Source: Deltaproteobacteria bacterium UBA6106 (GTDB taxonomy: Bacteria; Desulfobacterota; Syntrophorhabdia; Syntrophorhabdales; Syntrophorhabdaceae). Taken from it: DNA of 53,741 nucleotides. Shown one piece after another: positions 43,442 to 51,714 of the stretch (position 1 is its first letter; every line of letters begins with the position of its first letter). The notes below the pieces were generated by a model. It made no database searches. It was not told the DNA's origin and saw only the letters and a program-made list of their open reading frames with translations. The translations under genes and the position numbers were made by a program. Location of the stretch: the NCBI GenBank assembly GCA_002428485.1, contig DIWM01000046.1:1-53741 (forward strand). Reading direction: 5' to 3'.

Positions 43442-44767
43442 TTATTGGTCCCCGCCTTCCTGCATTTCCTCCGCCGCCTCCGCTGCGACAACCTCTGCAG
43501 CCGGGGTCTCCGCTTTCACGCTCTCGCTGCTGAGCCTGTTTATTATGGATTTTGCTTCTTCAATAATCCTCTTGCAATCCTCGACAGAGATACTCGTTAT
43601 CTTATTCATCTCCTCGGGAGTCAGCTTGGCGATATCTTTCGGGTCCCTCAAATATTCGTCATTGAGCACCCTCGCAAGTATTTCGCTGATCTTCAGGTTC
43701 TCTACGAGCTCGTCGATGACCTTCTTTGACGTCTTTTCAACCTCTGATTCACTGCTGATGTCTATCTTCCAACCCGTCAGCTTTGACGCAAGCCTCACAT
43801 TCTGGCCCCTTTTCCCTATCGCAAGAGAGAGCTGATCATCATTGACAATAACTTCCATTGAATGGTCTTCTTCGTTGATATAGACCTTGGAAACCTTCGC
43901 AGGCGCAAGGGTGTTGCAGACAAATTTTGCTATATCTCTGTTCCAGGGGATGATGTCGATCTTTTCGCCCCTCAACTCCTGGACAACAGCCTGGACCCTC
44001 GAGCCTTTTACCCCGACACACGCTCCGATAGGATCGATATCGGAATCATCGCTGTATACGGATATCTTGGCACGCTCTCCCGGTTCCCGGGCCGCGCTCA
44101 GTATTTTAATGATCCCTTCCTGTATCTCAGGAACCTCAAGCTCAAAAAGCTTCATCAGGAATTGCGGGTGGGTCCTCGACATAAGTATGGTACACCCTTT
44201 CTGGCTCTTCTCCACATCGAGGACAAATCCTTTTACGCGGTCCCTCTGCCTGAAGTTCTCACCAGGTATTACCTCTTTGGCCGGAAGTATTGCCTCTGTT
44301 TTGCCGAGGTTTACCACATAATGGTTCTTTTCTATCCTCTGGATCACTCCCGTCACTATCTCGCCTTTTTTGCCTTTATATTCGTTGTATATTACATCAC
44401 TCTCCGCATTTCTTACCTTCTGGACAATGATCTGCTTTGCCGTCTGTGCAGCGATCCTTCCGAGTGTCGACGTGTCCATCTTAATGCCGATACTATCGCC
44501 ATAGAGACATTCGGGGTCGTGTTCCTTTGCGTTTTCAAGCGCTATTTCCATATCGGGCTCGCCGACCTCTTCTACGACAGTCTTGAACTGAAAGACCTCG
44601 ATCTCCCCGAGTTCCTCATTATACCGTGCCTCGAGTTCAAGATGGCTTCCGTACTTTTTCTTTGAGGCCGACAGTATCGCTTCTTCCAAAGCGTCAATGA
44701 TCGTCTCCTTTGGGATCCCTTTCTCTTTGCCAACCTGCTCAATAACATAATTTAGGTCGAAATACAT
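43442..44767 (-). CDS. nusA: Transcription termination/antitermination protein NusA
   Basis: A 441-residue RNA-polymerase-binding factor. The N-terminal domain (DLNYVIEQVGKEKGIPKETIIDALEEAILSA), S1 domain (GEIVTGVIQRIEKNHYVVNLGKTEAILP) and two KH domains (DPIGACVGVKGSRVQAVVQELRGEKIDI and LAIGKRGQNVRLASKLTGWKID) are intact. A single helix-hairpin-helix-like repeat follows at the C-terminus, then an Ala/Glu-rich tail. AAGGAG is 5 bases before the ATG. It sits between rimP and infB as in most bacteria. Confidence 0.97.
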   Translation of the reverse strand: MYFDLNYVIEQVGKEKGIPKETIIDALEEAILSASKKKYGSHLELEARYNEELGEIEVFQFKTVVEEVGEPDMEIALENAKEHDPECLYGDSIGIKMDTSTLGRIAAQTAKQIIVQKVRNAESDVIYNEYKGKKGEIVTGVIQRIEKNHYVVNLGKTEAILPAKEVIPGENFRQRDRVKGFVLDVEKSQKGCTILMSRTHPQFLMKLFELEVPEIQEGIIKILSAAREPGERAKISVYSDDSDIDPIGACVGVKGSRVQAVVQELRGEKIDIIPWNRDIAKFVCNTLAPAKVSKVYINEEDHSMEVIVNDDQLSLAIGKRGQNVRLASKLTGWKIDISSESEVEKTSKKVIDELVENLKISEILARVLNDEYLRDPKDIAKLTPEEMNKITSISVEDCKRIIEEAKSIINRLSSESVKAETPAAEVVAAEAAEEMQEGGDQ

Positions 44768-44776
44768 CGCTGCTCC

Positions 44777-45241
44777 TTACATCTCAATTTCCAAATGTGC
44801 CCTTTTTATAGCACATATTGGGATGGTAAATATATCTATTTTTTCGCTGATTTCCACGCCATCATCGGTAATATTCCGGATCTCTCCGGTGAACTCATTT
44901 CTGCCCGCTATCGATTCTTTTGTAATGATCCTGCACCTTTTTCCCCTGTACCGGACAAAGTCCTCTCTCCTGGTGAGCCTTCGGTTTAATCCCGGCGATG
45001 ACACCTCGAGCCTGTACGGATGATCTACAATATCCTCAACATCGAGGACTATCCCAAGCTCTCTGCTCACCCAGGCGCAATCGTCGATCGTCACGCCGCC
45101 TTCTTTGTCGATGTATATGCGGAGCAGCCAGCGTTTCCCTGAAGGCCGGAACTCAACCTCCACCAGCTCAAGGTTGCCCTCCCGGATGATTGGCATCAAA
45201 CACTCTTCGATCTTTTTGATAATTGTCTCTTCTGATATCAT
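44777..45241 (-). CDS. rimP: Ribosome maturation factor RimP
   Basis: A protein of about 154 residues needed for 30S maturation. Motifs: NLELVEVEFRPSGKRWLLRIYIDKEGGVTIDDCAWVSRELG and the RLEVSSPGLNRRLTRREDF region, then the SH3-like C-terminal half. Two adjacent ATGs (45244 and 45241) follow an AAAGGG ribosome site; both spacings are short and I prefer the second. A terminator-like hairpin lies directly upstream. First gene of the nusA-infB operon. Confidence 0.93.
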   Translation of the reverse strand: MISEETIIKKIEECLMPIIREGNLELVEVEFRPSGKRWLLRIYIDKEGGVTIDDCAWVSRELGIVLDVEDIVDHPYRLEVSSPGLNRRLTRREDFVRYRGKRCRIITKESIAGRNEFTGEIRNITDDGVEISEKIDIFTIPICAIKRAHLEIEM

Positions 45242-45253
45242 CATCCCTTTTAA

Positions 45254-45277
45254 ATAAAAAAGCGGGTCAAGCCCACT
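45254..45277 (-). terminator. Intrinsic terminator or attenuator just before rimP
   Basis: On the - strand AGTGGG, loop CTTGA, CCCGCT (one G-U pair), then TTTTTATTT. The U-rich tail ends a few bases before the rimP ribosome site. It would end the pyrF-rlmB transcript, and any message reaching rimP from upstream must pass it. Confidence 0.6.
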
Positions 45278-45331
45278 TCGAATGGAATTTAACATAATAT
45301 GGATTTGATTGCAACGAAATAAGAAAAACCG

Positions 45332-46054
45332 CTATCCTCTTCGCTGTCTCCTTACCTCATAGGCTGAGACGGCGAAGCTCACGGCAACGTTGAGGGAGGG
45401 GAAGCCCGTCAGTGTGGGGATCTTCAGGACAGCGTCGCACCTTTCTACGGTAAGCCTCCGGAGCCCGTCCTCGCCCCCGAAGACAAGGCAAACAGGCCCT
45501 TTCAGGTCTATCTCCCATAATGGCGCCGTCCCTCGCTCATCGAGGGCGTAGCAGAAGACGCCTTTCGCCTTTACCTCATCAATGAATCGTGCGAGATTAA
45601 CGACACGGACAATCTTCACGTGCTCCACGGCGCCCCGGGATATGTTCGTAACGGTTTCGGTAATGCCGCAGGAACGATCCTTCGGGATGACAACCGCCTC
45701 GACGCCGAGGCATGCGGCGCTCCTGACGATGTTCCCAAGGTTCTGCGGGTCGTAGACACCATCAAGGGCACAGTAAAGCGGGTTCTTTGCAGTATCGATG
45801 CCCATGACAAGCTCATCGGGATCAGCATAGGAAACTTCTTCCCTCTCGAGACATATATGTGACCTTCCCTCTTTAAATCGCCTCGCAAAGGCCTCTTTCG
45901 GGAGTATCTTGAATGTGACGCCCTTCAGTTTTGCTTCTTTGATATATTCTTCGCATGCCCTCCCGTAGCCTGCCTCTATCCAGAGCTTCCTTACCTTTTC
46001 CGGGTGTTCCCTGAGGGTTTCGAGTATGCTGTTCCTATTTGTGAGAAAGGCCAT
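45332..46054 (-). CDS. SpoU-family 23S rRNA 2'-O-ribose methyltransferase (RlmB-like)
   Basis: A 240-residue SPOUT enzyme that methylates a ribose 2'-OH using SAM. The N-terminal substrate-binding domain (NSILETLREHPEKVRKLWI) is followed by the knotted catalytic domain with motif 1 DPQNLGNIVRSAACLGVEAVV, motif 2 VFGGEDGLRRLT and motif 3 IPTLTGFPSLNVAVSFAVSAYE. These fit RlmB (G2251 methylation) but the exact target cannot be proved from sequence. It overlaps pyrF by 20 bases. Confidence 0.9.
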   Translation of the reverse strand: MAFLTNRNSILETLREHPEKVRKLWIEAGYGRACEEYIKEAKLKGVTFKILPKEAFARRFKEGRSHICLEREEVSYADPDELVMGIDTAKNPLYCALDGVYDPQNLGNIVRSAACLGVEAVVIPKDRSCGITETVTNISRGAVEHVKIVRVVNLARFIDEVKAKGVFCYALDERGTAPLWEIDLKGPVCLVFGGEDGLRRLTVERCDAVLKIPTLTGFPSLNVAVSFAVSAYEVRRQRRG

Positions 46055-46760
46055 GCCCGATATCCTCGCTGATCTTCGCCAGGAGTTGCTGCGGGTTCTT
46101 GCTGTCCCGTACCGCCCTTCCGAGGACTATGTATGTGGCCCCTTTCCGGATAGCCTCTACAGGCGTGATGGTCCTCTTCTGATCATCCTTCTTCTCTTCG
46201 ATCCTTACGCCCGGAGTCAGGATGATGAAGTCTTTTCCGCAGAGGCCGCGTATCATTTCGATCTCGCTCCCGCCGGCGACCACGCCGTCAAGGCCAGCCT
46301 CCTTTGCGAGAAGGGCAAGCCTTTTCGTCAATTCATAGACCGATATCCCGATCCCCATCCGCTTCAGCTCCTCGTCGTCGATGCTCGTGAGCACGGTGAC
46401 GCCGATTATTTTCGGCCTCCGCACATGGATGTTTTTTGCAGTCTCGTAGAGGGCGACCTTCGCCTCCTTCATCATGGTAAAACCGCCTGACGTATGGACA
46501 TTCAGTATATCGACGCCAAGCCTCACTGCCTCTATCGCTGCCTTGGCGACGGTATTCGGTATATCGTGGTATTTCAGGTCTAAAAAGACCTTCGATTTTT
46601 TCAATTTGATGAAATCGACGATCTTGGGGCCACAATGGGTAAAAAGCTGCTTGCCGACCTTGAACATCCCCACGTGGTCTTTGAATTCCATGACAAGCCT
46701 CTGAGCCTCCTGGAAATGCTCCACGTCAAGGGCAAAGATTAATTTTTCCTTCGGGTCCAT
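46035..46760 (-). CDS. pyrF: Orotidine 5'-phosphate decarboxylase
   Basis: A 241-residue TIM-barrel enzyme that makes UMP from OMP. It has the catalytic Lys-Asp array in VFLDLKYHDIPNTVAKA, the N-terminal LIFALDVEHFQEA, and LTPGVRIEEKKDDQKR with VLGRAVRDSKNPQQ for phosphate binding. AAGGAGG lies 6 bases before the ATG. No other pyrimidine gene is in the window. Confidence 0.96.
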   Translation of the reverse strand: MDPKEKLIFALDVEHFQEAQRLVMEFKDHVGMFKVGKQLFTHCGPKIVDFIKLKKSKVFLDLKYHDIPNTVAKAAIEAVRLGVDILNVHTSGGFTMMKEAKVALYETAKNIHVRRPKIIGVTVLTSIDDEELKRMGIGISVYELTKRLALLAKEAGLDGVVAGGSEIEMIRGLCGKDFIILTPGVRIEEKKDDQKRTITPVEAIRKGATYIVLGRAVRDSKNPQQLLAKISEDIGHGLSHK

Positions 46761-46863
46761 CGATCCTCCTTGTCTAAAAACCAGCTATCAGCCAACAGCG
46801 ATCAGCCGTCCGTCTTTATCTGAACACGTTATCGCGTGCATACTTGCCGCAAAAGGATTGACA

Positions 46864-47763
46864 ATGCTTGCCATGTACATTAAAAATATCACCGTGGAAA
46901 AAGAAGGCCTGTCCGATATCCTGCTCCTCTGCGTGGCGGCGATATGGGGGATTAATTTTGTTGCCATAAAATTTCTCCTCACAGAGATCTCTCCTGTGAA
47001 CCTTATATTGTTTCGATTTATTGCGGGGAGCATATTTTTATTCTTTCTACTCCTTTTTATTGAAGATGTAAAGATACCTTTAAAAGATTTTTTGCATCTC
47101 TGTCTCCTGGGGGCAATCGGCATTACTATCTACCAGTTCTTTTTCACCTACGCCCTGAAATATACATCAGTAACGAATGTCAGCATCATCATCAATACGT
47201 CCCCGCTCTACGGCGGCATACTCGCGAGCCTCTTCGGATTCGAGAAGTTTCAGCCAAAAAGGCTCTTTGCGATCATAACAGGCTTCTTCGGCGTCTACAT
47301 CCTTATAACAAAAGGAAGCTTCCTCCTTGAAGGCGGCGATACGACGGGAAATACGCTGGCGATCCTGTCGAGTATATTCTGGGCGCTCTACACGATCCTC
47401 TCCAAACCGCTTCTCGATAAGCACTCGCCGCTGAAGGTAACGACATACAGCATGCTCTCCGGGGCTGCGCTTCTGTGCCCCTTCATACCATTCTACCTCG
47501 ATCTCGAAGAATACGGCGCCCTTTCCCTTACCGGCTGGGCATGCCTCCTCTATGCGGTAATCTTCTCAATAGTGATCGCCTTCTTCCTCTGGTACAGGGG
47601 GGTATCCAGGATAGGGGCTTCGCGCACCATGATCTACCAGTATTCCGTTCCTGTCTTCGCCGCATTGTCCGCCTACCTGCTGCTCGATGAAAAACTTTAC
47701 GTCTCGCAGCTTATCGGCGCCGGGGTAATATTCTTCAGCATAACGCTGGCGAGAAGAAAGTGA
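46864..47763 (+). CDS. EamA/DMT-family transporter
   Basis: A 299-residue inner-membrane protein with ten hydrophobic segments in two EamA repeats (about 20-150 and 160-295). Typical features: LLLCVAAIWGINFVAIKFLL in the first helix and TGNTLAILSSIFWALYTILSKPLL at the start of the second repeat. ATG 46864 has AAAGGA 6 bases upstream; a TTG two codons earlier is less likely. It is divergent from pyrF across a gap of about 100 bases. The substrate is unknown; the family exports amino acids and other metabolites. Confidence 0.88.
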   Translation: MLAMYIKNITVEKEGLSDILLLCVAAIWGINFVAIKFLLTEISPVNLILFRFIAGSIFLFFLLLFIEDVKIPLKDFLHLCLLGAIGITIYQFFFTYALKYTSVTNVSIIINTSPLYGGILASLFGFEKFQPKRLFAIITGFFGVYILITKGSFLLEGGDTTGNTLAILSSIFWALYTILSKPLLDKHSPLKVTTYSMLSGAALLCPFIPFYLDLEEYGALSLTGWACLLYAVIFSIVIAFFLWYRGVSRIGASRTMIYQYSVPVFAALSAYLLLDEKLYVSQLIGAGVIFFSITLARRK

Positions 47764-47882
47764 AATCGTAAGTCGTAAGGCGTGAGGCGTTAGGCGATTA
47801 AACCCCTTACGACTTACGGGTGTATTGCTATGAGCCATGAGCTATGAGCCATGAGCTATGAGCCATGAGCTATGAGCCATGG
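47764..47882. repeat. Inverted and tandem 14-base repeats between the EamA gene and rtcB
   Basis: CGTAAGTCGTAAGG (47767-47780) and CCTTACGACTTACG (47805-47818) are perfect inverse complements with GTGAGGC/GTTAGGC heptamers between them. Then CTATGAGCCATGAG is repeated four times (47828-47882, the last copy shortened), a clean 14-base tandem. Lies at the converging ends of the two genes. Confidence 0.85.
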
Positions 47883-47889
47883 GCCGCCT

Positions 47890-49344
47890 TCATCCCTTTA
47901 TCGCCCCCAGAGGCACTATCTTCGCTACTAGCCTCGAAATGCCGGCCGCGTGGACGACCTGCACCACCTTTGACACATCCTTGTATGCCTCCGGCATCTC
48001 CTCTCCGAGGGTCCCTCTGCTCGCCGCCCTCACATAGACATTCCTTTCTTCCAGTTCCCTCTGTACAGAGCGGCCTTTTGTCCTCCGCAACGCCTCTCCC
48101 CTGCTCATCATGCGGCCTGCCCCGTGGCAGGTGCTGCCGAAGGTCTCGTCCATGGCGCGTTCCGTACCGCACAGGACATAGGATGCCCTGCCCATATCTC
48201 CGGGGACCAACACCGGCTGACCGACTTTTCTATACTCCTCAGGCACTGCCAAATCTCCCGGCGCGAAAGATCGCGTGGCGCCCTTCCGGTGAACGCATAG
48301 TTGTGTTTCCTTGCCCCCGACAACGTGCCTTTCCAGCTTTGCAATATTGTGGCACACATCGTATACCAGGGACAGGCCGAGCTTCCCGGCGCCTGCATGA
48401 AAAACCTGCTCAAAGGTCTCTCTCACCCAGTGGGTGATCATCTGCCTGTTCGCGAAGGCGTAGTTCGCGGCAGCGGCCATTGCCGAGAAATACCTCTGCC
48501 CCTCGGGCGAACCGAAGGGCGCACAGCAGAGCTGCCTGTCCGCAAGCACTATCCCGTACTTCTCCGATGCCTTTATCATCTGCCGGATATAGTCATCGCA
48601 GACCTGGTAGCCCAGCCCCCGCGAACCGGTATGGACCATGACAGTAACCTGGCCCTTGAAAAGGCCGAAGGCCCCGGCAGCCTTTTCATCATAGATCTCT
48701 GTGATATGGCCGACCTCGACAAAGTGGTTCCCGCTCCCCAGCGTGCCGAGCTGGTCTTTGCCGCGCTCATAGGCCTTCTCGGATACGTTATCGGGATCCG
48801 CGAAAGGTATCTGCCCGTTATCCTCTATGTACCGCACGTCGCTCTCTGTGCCGTATCCCTGCTCGATTGCCCATCGCGCCCCTTTCGCAAGAACCCTTTC
48901 CAGGTCCTTCCTGCCGAGCCTCAGGTCCTTCCTGCGAGATCCCACGCCGCTGGGAATATTTATAAAAAGCCTGTCGATGATGTCGTGGAGCTTCCCGCCG
49001 ATCTCCTGCGCGCTCAACACGGAGCGCATGAGCCTTACGCCTCAATTTATGTCGTATCCTACGCCGCCGGGTGAGATGATGCCTTCTTTTGCGTCGAAGG
49101 CAGCCACGCCGCCGATGGGAAACCCATAGCCCCAGTGTATATCCGGCATAGCCATGGAGGCGTTGACAATCCCGGGAAGGCAGGCAACATTCTCCACCTG
49201 CCTGATGCTCTCGTCCTTCCCGAGGTCCCCGAGAAGCTCTTCGTTGATATAGACGATGCCTTCGACGCGCATGGCGCCATGCCTTTCAACGGCATACCTG
49301 TTCTCGTCAATCCTTCTCAGAGATACCTTCGGTTTTTCTTCCAT
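47890..49344 (-). CDS. rtcB: RtcB RNA ligase with in-frame TGA (predicted selenocysteine)
   Basis: RtcB joins RNA 2',3'-cyclic phosphate or 3'-phosphate ends to 5'-OH ends with GTP and Mn2+, in tRNA splicing or RNA repair. Read through one TGA at 49042-49044 it gives 484 residues, the usual length. The context is GGVGYDIN-TGA-GVRLMRS; family members have Cys there, the metal ligand called Cys98 in the archaeal enzyme. All other ligands are kept at constant offset: D98, H207, H238, H333 and the guanylylated H407 (STCHGAGRMMSR). No frameshift or other stop occurs, and codon usage continues normally. GAGGA lies 7 bases before the ATG. Archease lies 106 bases upstream on the same strand. Selenocysteine is the best reading; a recent nonsense mutation is the alternative. 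Confidence 0.85.
49010..49044 (-). promoter_or_regulatory. Candidate bacterial SECIS hairpin after the rtcB TGA
   Basis: Fourteen bases after the TGA, GCGCTC (49027-49022) pairs perfectly with GAGCGC (49015-49010) around the loop CGTGTT. A flanking U-G pair can extend the stem. The TGA-to-loop distance is 20 bases, the loop has 6 bases and G is its second base. This fits the known rules for bacterial SECIS elements (loop 16-37 bases from the TGA, G in the first two loop positions). It is inside the coding region, as usual in bacteria. Confidence 0.65.
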
Positions 49345-49369
49345 ATATACATCCTCAGGACTATATCGT

Positions 49370-49445
49370 GAAAACGGTTTTTCCCATCACGAATTACGGT
49401 TCACGAATTACGGTTGTATAGCTATGAGCTATGAACTATGAGCTG
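49370..49445. repeat. 14-base and 7-base repeats between rtcB and archease
   Basis: CACGAATTACGGTT occurs twice in tandem (49388-49401, 49402-49415). It is followed by GCTATGAGCTATGAACTATG and AGCTG, 7-base units. The block fills the gap between the two genes. Confidence 0.8.
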
Positions 49446-49450
49446 TATTT

Positions 49451-49858
49451 TCACACATCCACAATGATCGTCGCCTTAAGCGCCCCTTGCTCCTCCACTA
49501 TCCGGAACTTGTGGTACGTAACCGCCTTGACCTCCTGCCTGATCGCATGCCTGGCAGGGTCAAAGAACTCGCCCTTCAGCAACCCTTCAGCGTTTTGACC
49601 TTTGATGCGGACCGATACTGTATTGGGAATGAACTGTGTTGTGTCCCATAAATATAAAATATCGTTGAGGAAATTGACGAATAACTCACCGTTGCCACCG
49701 GCCTCGATCCTTTTTTCTTCAAGGGGCCGGACAGCCTCTGTGTCTGTGATCAGTGAAAATAACGCGCAGACCCCGTTTTGAAAAAGCTCCTCCATGGTAC
49801 CGCCGTATACCTCGAACCCTGTATCTGCCTCATGGTCAATTATCCGGTAACGTTCCAT
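49451..49858 (-). CDS. Archease
   Basis: A protein of about 135 residues that speeds up guanylylation and turnover of RtcB. Family motifs: YRIIDHEADTGFEVYGGTMEELFQNG at the N-terminus (metal-binding Asp and His region), ELFVNFLNDILYLWDT and the KAVTYHKFRIVEEQGALKATIIVDV C-terminus. It is encoded just upstream of rtcB in the same direction. ATG 49858 fits homologues; an ATG at 49870 is also in frame. No ribosome site is visible because the region just upstream is made of CTATGAGC-type repeats, so leaderless or repeat-driven initiation is possible. Confidence 0.92.
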   Translation of the reverse strand: MERYRIIDHEADTGFEVYGGTMEELFQNGVCALFSLITDTEAVRPLEEKRIEAGGNGELFVNFLNDILYLWDTTQFIPNTVSVRIKGQNAEGLLKGEFFDPARHAIRQEVKAVTYHKFRIVEEQGALKATIIVDV

Positions 49859-49859
49859 A

Positions 49860-50012
49860 ATATAGCTCATAAATATAGCTCATAGTTCATGGCTCATGGC
49901 AACATACCCGTAACCTGGATTCTCTGCTCTCAGCCCTTCGCTGTCTTTCTCCCCTTACAACTTTCGATTCACTCCTTACGGACTTGTGGCCATAAGCTAT
50001 AAGCCGTATTAT
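49860..50012. repeat. Heptamer repeats and leader region upstream of archease
   Basis: TATAGCTCATAAATATAGCT, then CATAGTTCATGGCTCATGGC, begin the block, and GCCATAAGCTATAAGCC lies at its far end as the inverse arm. The centre (CTCTGCTCTCAGCCCTTCGC and similar) resembles the core of the composite elements. The stretch 49871-50309 holds this block, an imperfect GCCGAC/GTCGGC hairpin near 50058-50085 and the porin promoter, but no gene. Confidence 0.65.
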
Positions 50013-50198
50013 TTTCATTTTCCCCAATAATATTAAATATATTCACCCTTGGCGCCGACTTCCTGTGAGTGCCTCGTCGGCACCGGGGAAGGCGGTCCGA
50101 AGGTGATTATAAATTCAATTATAGCACACTGCCCCAACCTCTTTTAAATAAAGGAGAATGTCTATGAAAAAAAATATTAAAATATTTTAATTTTTTCC

Positions 50199-50227
50199 TT
50201 GACACATTCCCTGCCAATTGCTATAAA
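50199..50227 (+). promoter_or_regulatory. Sigma-70 promoter of the porin-like gene
   Basis: TTGACA (50199-50204), a 17-base spacer and TATAAA (50222-50227), a near-consensus promoter in an AT-rich region. Transcription should start near 50234, giving a leader of about 76 bases before the AAGGAGGT ribosome site of the gene. Confidence 0.8.
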
Positions 50228-50309
50228 GATTAAAATTGCTTAATAAATAAAAAGGAGGTGGTTGAAAATTTTCAGGATTTTTAAAAACATTAATTTTAAG
50301 GAGGTAGGA

Positions 50310-51626
50310 ATGAAAAAGATTGTATTAGTCCTACTTGCGCTTTTTATTGCTGTCCCTATGGTCAGCGATGCAGGTAGCGTAACAAGCAGATGGGATATGA
50401 CAATTGGCGGCTTTGTAAAGTTTGATGCAGGCTGGGCAAGCCAGGGTGTCAGCGGCGACTATATGTTCGCTTCACCAGAGAGCATCACAAACAACACGAA
50501 CGTAACCGATAAGTGGGGCAACACCTTCATGGCAGCCGGCGAGACAAGGCTCAACTTCGCCATTAAAGGTCCTGACGGATGGGGCGCAAAGACATCAGCC
50601 TTCATCGAAGGCGATTTCCGGCAGGGTGGTGCATATGAGGCCTTCAGGCTGAGACATGCATTCATGAAATTTGACTGGGGCACCACCGACCTCACCATCG
50701 GCCAGACATGGCAGACCTGGGGTCTTATGCCCTCTTTTAACCTGCTCGGCGTGAACGAGCTCGGCCCGATGAACAAAGGGGACCGTTTACCGCAGATCAT
50801 GGTAGGTCACAAATTTGCAAAGAACTGGAGCCTCAAGTACGGTCTTATCTCAGCATATGCGCCGCAGATAGCAGGCGGCAACAGGGCATCCCTGGGCGTC
50901 ACCACAGGAACAAGCCAGCAGACGATCTTCTCTTATCCGAATTTCCAGGCTGAAGTAGGTTATTCTTCAGATGCCTGCGGCAAGATCGGTCCCTGGATGA
51001 TGCAGTTTGCCCTCGGCGGCTTTGCAGGCAAAAACAAAATAGCCAGACGTTCAGCCGCAGCAGGCACAGAATGGTATGACGACGATGTTGATAACTGGGG
51101 CGTTGCATTCAAGGGCTATATCCCCATAATCCCCGAGAAAAAAGGGAACAAGGCAGGCGCACTCGCCATCACAGGCAGTGGCTTCGTGGCACAGGGCCCG
51201 AATGCATTCTTCGGTCCGTGGTCCTATGACGGATACGTATCGGGTACGGCAATCCCCGCAAACACCAGCTTCTCTGCATACAACGGAACAGTAACAGGCT
51301 TCTGGAGTGAGATCACCTATTACTTCCTCGACAACGTCTTCATCAACGGCCTCTATGGCTATGCACGGTACAACTGGAGCGACGCGATCAGGGGCTTATC
51401 TGTTCCTGGTACAGGTGTGGCAGGAGTTAACGCCATTACCTCAACAGATATCCAGAGCGTACAGCACATGATAGTCAACATAATGTATGATGTGAGCCCT
51501 GCAATCAGGATGGGCATTGGCTGGACACACTTAATGACAGGCTATGCAAACGTTCAGGCGGCAGGCGGCGGCGGCAAATCCGGCAGTCTTGATGCTGCAA
51601 GAGTTGCTGCATGGTACTTCTTCTAA
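50310..51626 (+). CDS. Outer-membrane porin-like beta-barrel protein
   Basis: A 438-residue exported protein. ATG 50310 has AAGGAGGT 6 bases upstream and begins a signal peptide (MKKIVLVLLALFIAVPMVSD, probable cut after DAG). The rest is rich in alternating aromatic and polar residues, Gly and Asn, with no long hydrophobic helix, and ends in AAWYFF, with the terminal Phe typical of outer-membrane barrels. Start SRWDMTIGGFVKFDAGWASQ resembles porin-like proteins of deltaproteobacteria. Strong promoter, ribosome site and terminator point to high expression as a single gene. The exact solute is unknown. Confidence 0.82.
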   Translation: MKKIVLVLLALFIAVPMVSDAGSVTSRWDMTIGGFVKFDAGWASQGVSGDYMFASPESITNNTNVTDKWGNTFMAAGETRLNFAIKGPDGWGAKTSAFIEGDFRQGGAYEAFRLRHAFMKFDWGTTDLTIGQTWQTWGLMPSFNLLGVNELGPMNKGDRLPQIMVGHKFAKNWSLKYGLISAYAPQIAGGNRASLGVTTGTSQQTIFSYPNFQAEVGYSSDACGKIGPWMMQFALGGFAGKNKIARRSAAAGTEWYDDDVDNWGVAFKGYIPIIPEKKGNKAGALAITGSGFVAQGPNAFFGPWSYDGYVSGTAIPANTSFSAYNGTVTGFWSEITYYFLDNVFINGLYGYARYNWSDAIRGLSVPGTGVAGVNAITSTDIQSVQHMIVNIMYDVSPAIRMGIGWTHLMTGYANVQAAGGGGKSGSLDAARVAAWYFF

Positions 51627-51649
51627 GAAACTGCTGAACAGAAACACAA

Positions 51650-51676
51650 AAGGGGACTTCGGTCCCCTTTTTTATT
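51650..51676 (+). terminator. Intrinsic terminator of the porin-like gene
   Basis: AAAGGGGAC, a TTCG tetraloop, GTCCCCTTTTTT. A perfect GC-rich stem with a stable UUCG loop and a U-tract, 23 bases after the stop codon. Confidence 0.95.
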
Positions 51677-51714
51677 GCCCCCACCCTCTGGCCAGCTCTT
51701 CAAAGGTCAATTGT

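Noticed and set aside
46858..46863. TTGACA just before the EamA gene as a -35 box
   Set aside because: It overlaps the first codons and no -10 sequence stands at the right distance. It is better explained as the spacer between the ribosome site and the ATG.
49042..49044. rtcB read as a plain pseudogene split by a nonsense mutation
   Set aside because: The only stop is TGA, at the one codon where Cys-to-Sec exchange makes chemical sense. Every other catalytic residue is intact, there is no frameshift, a SECIS-like hairpin follows, and archease is intact. Random nonsense would not be expected at that codon. It stays the main alternative.
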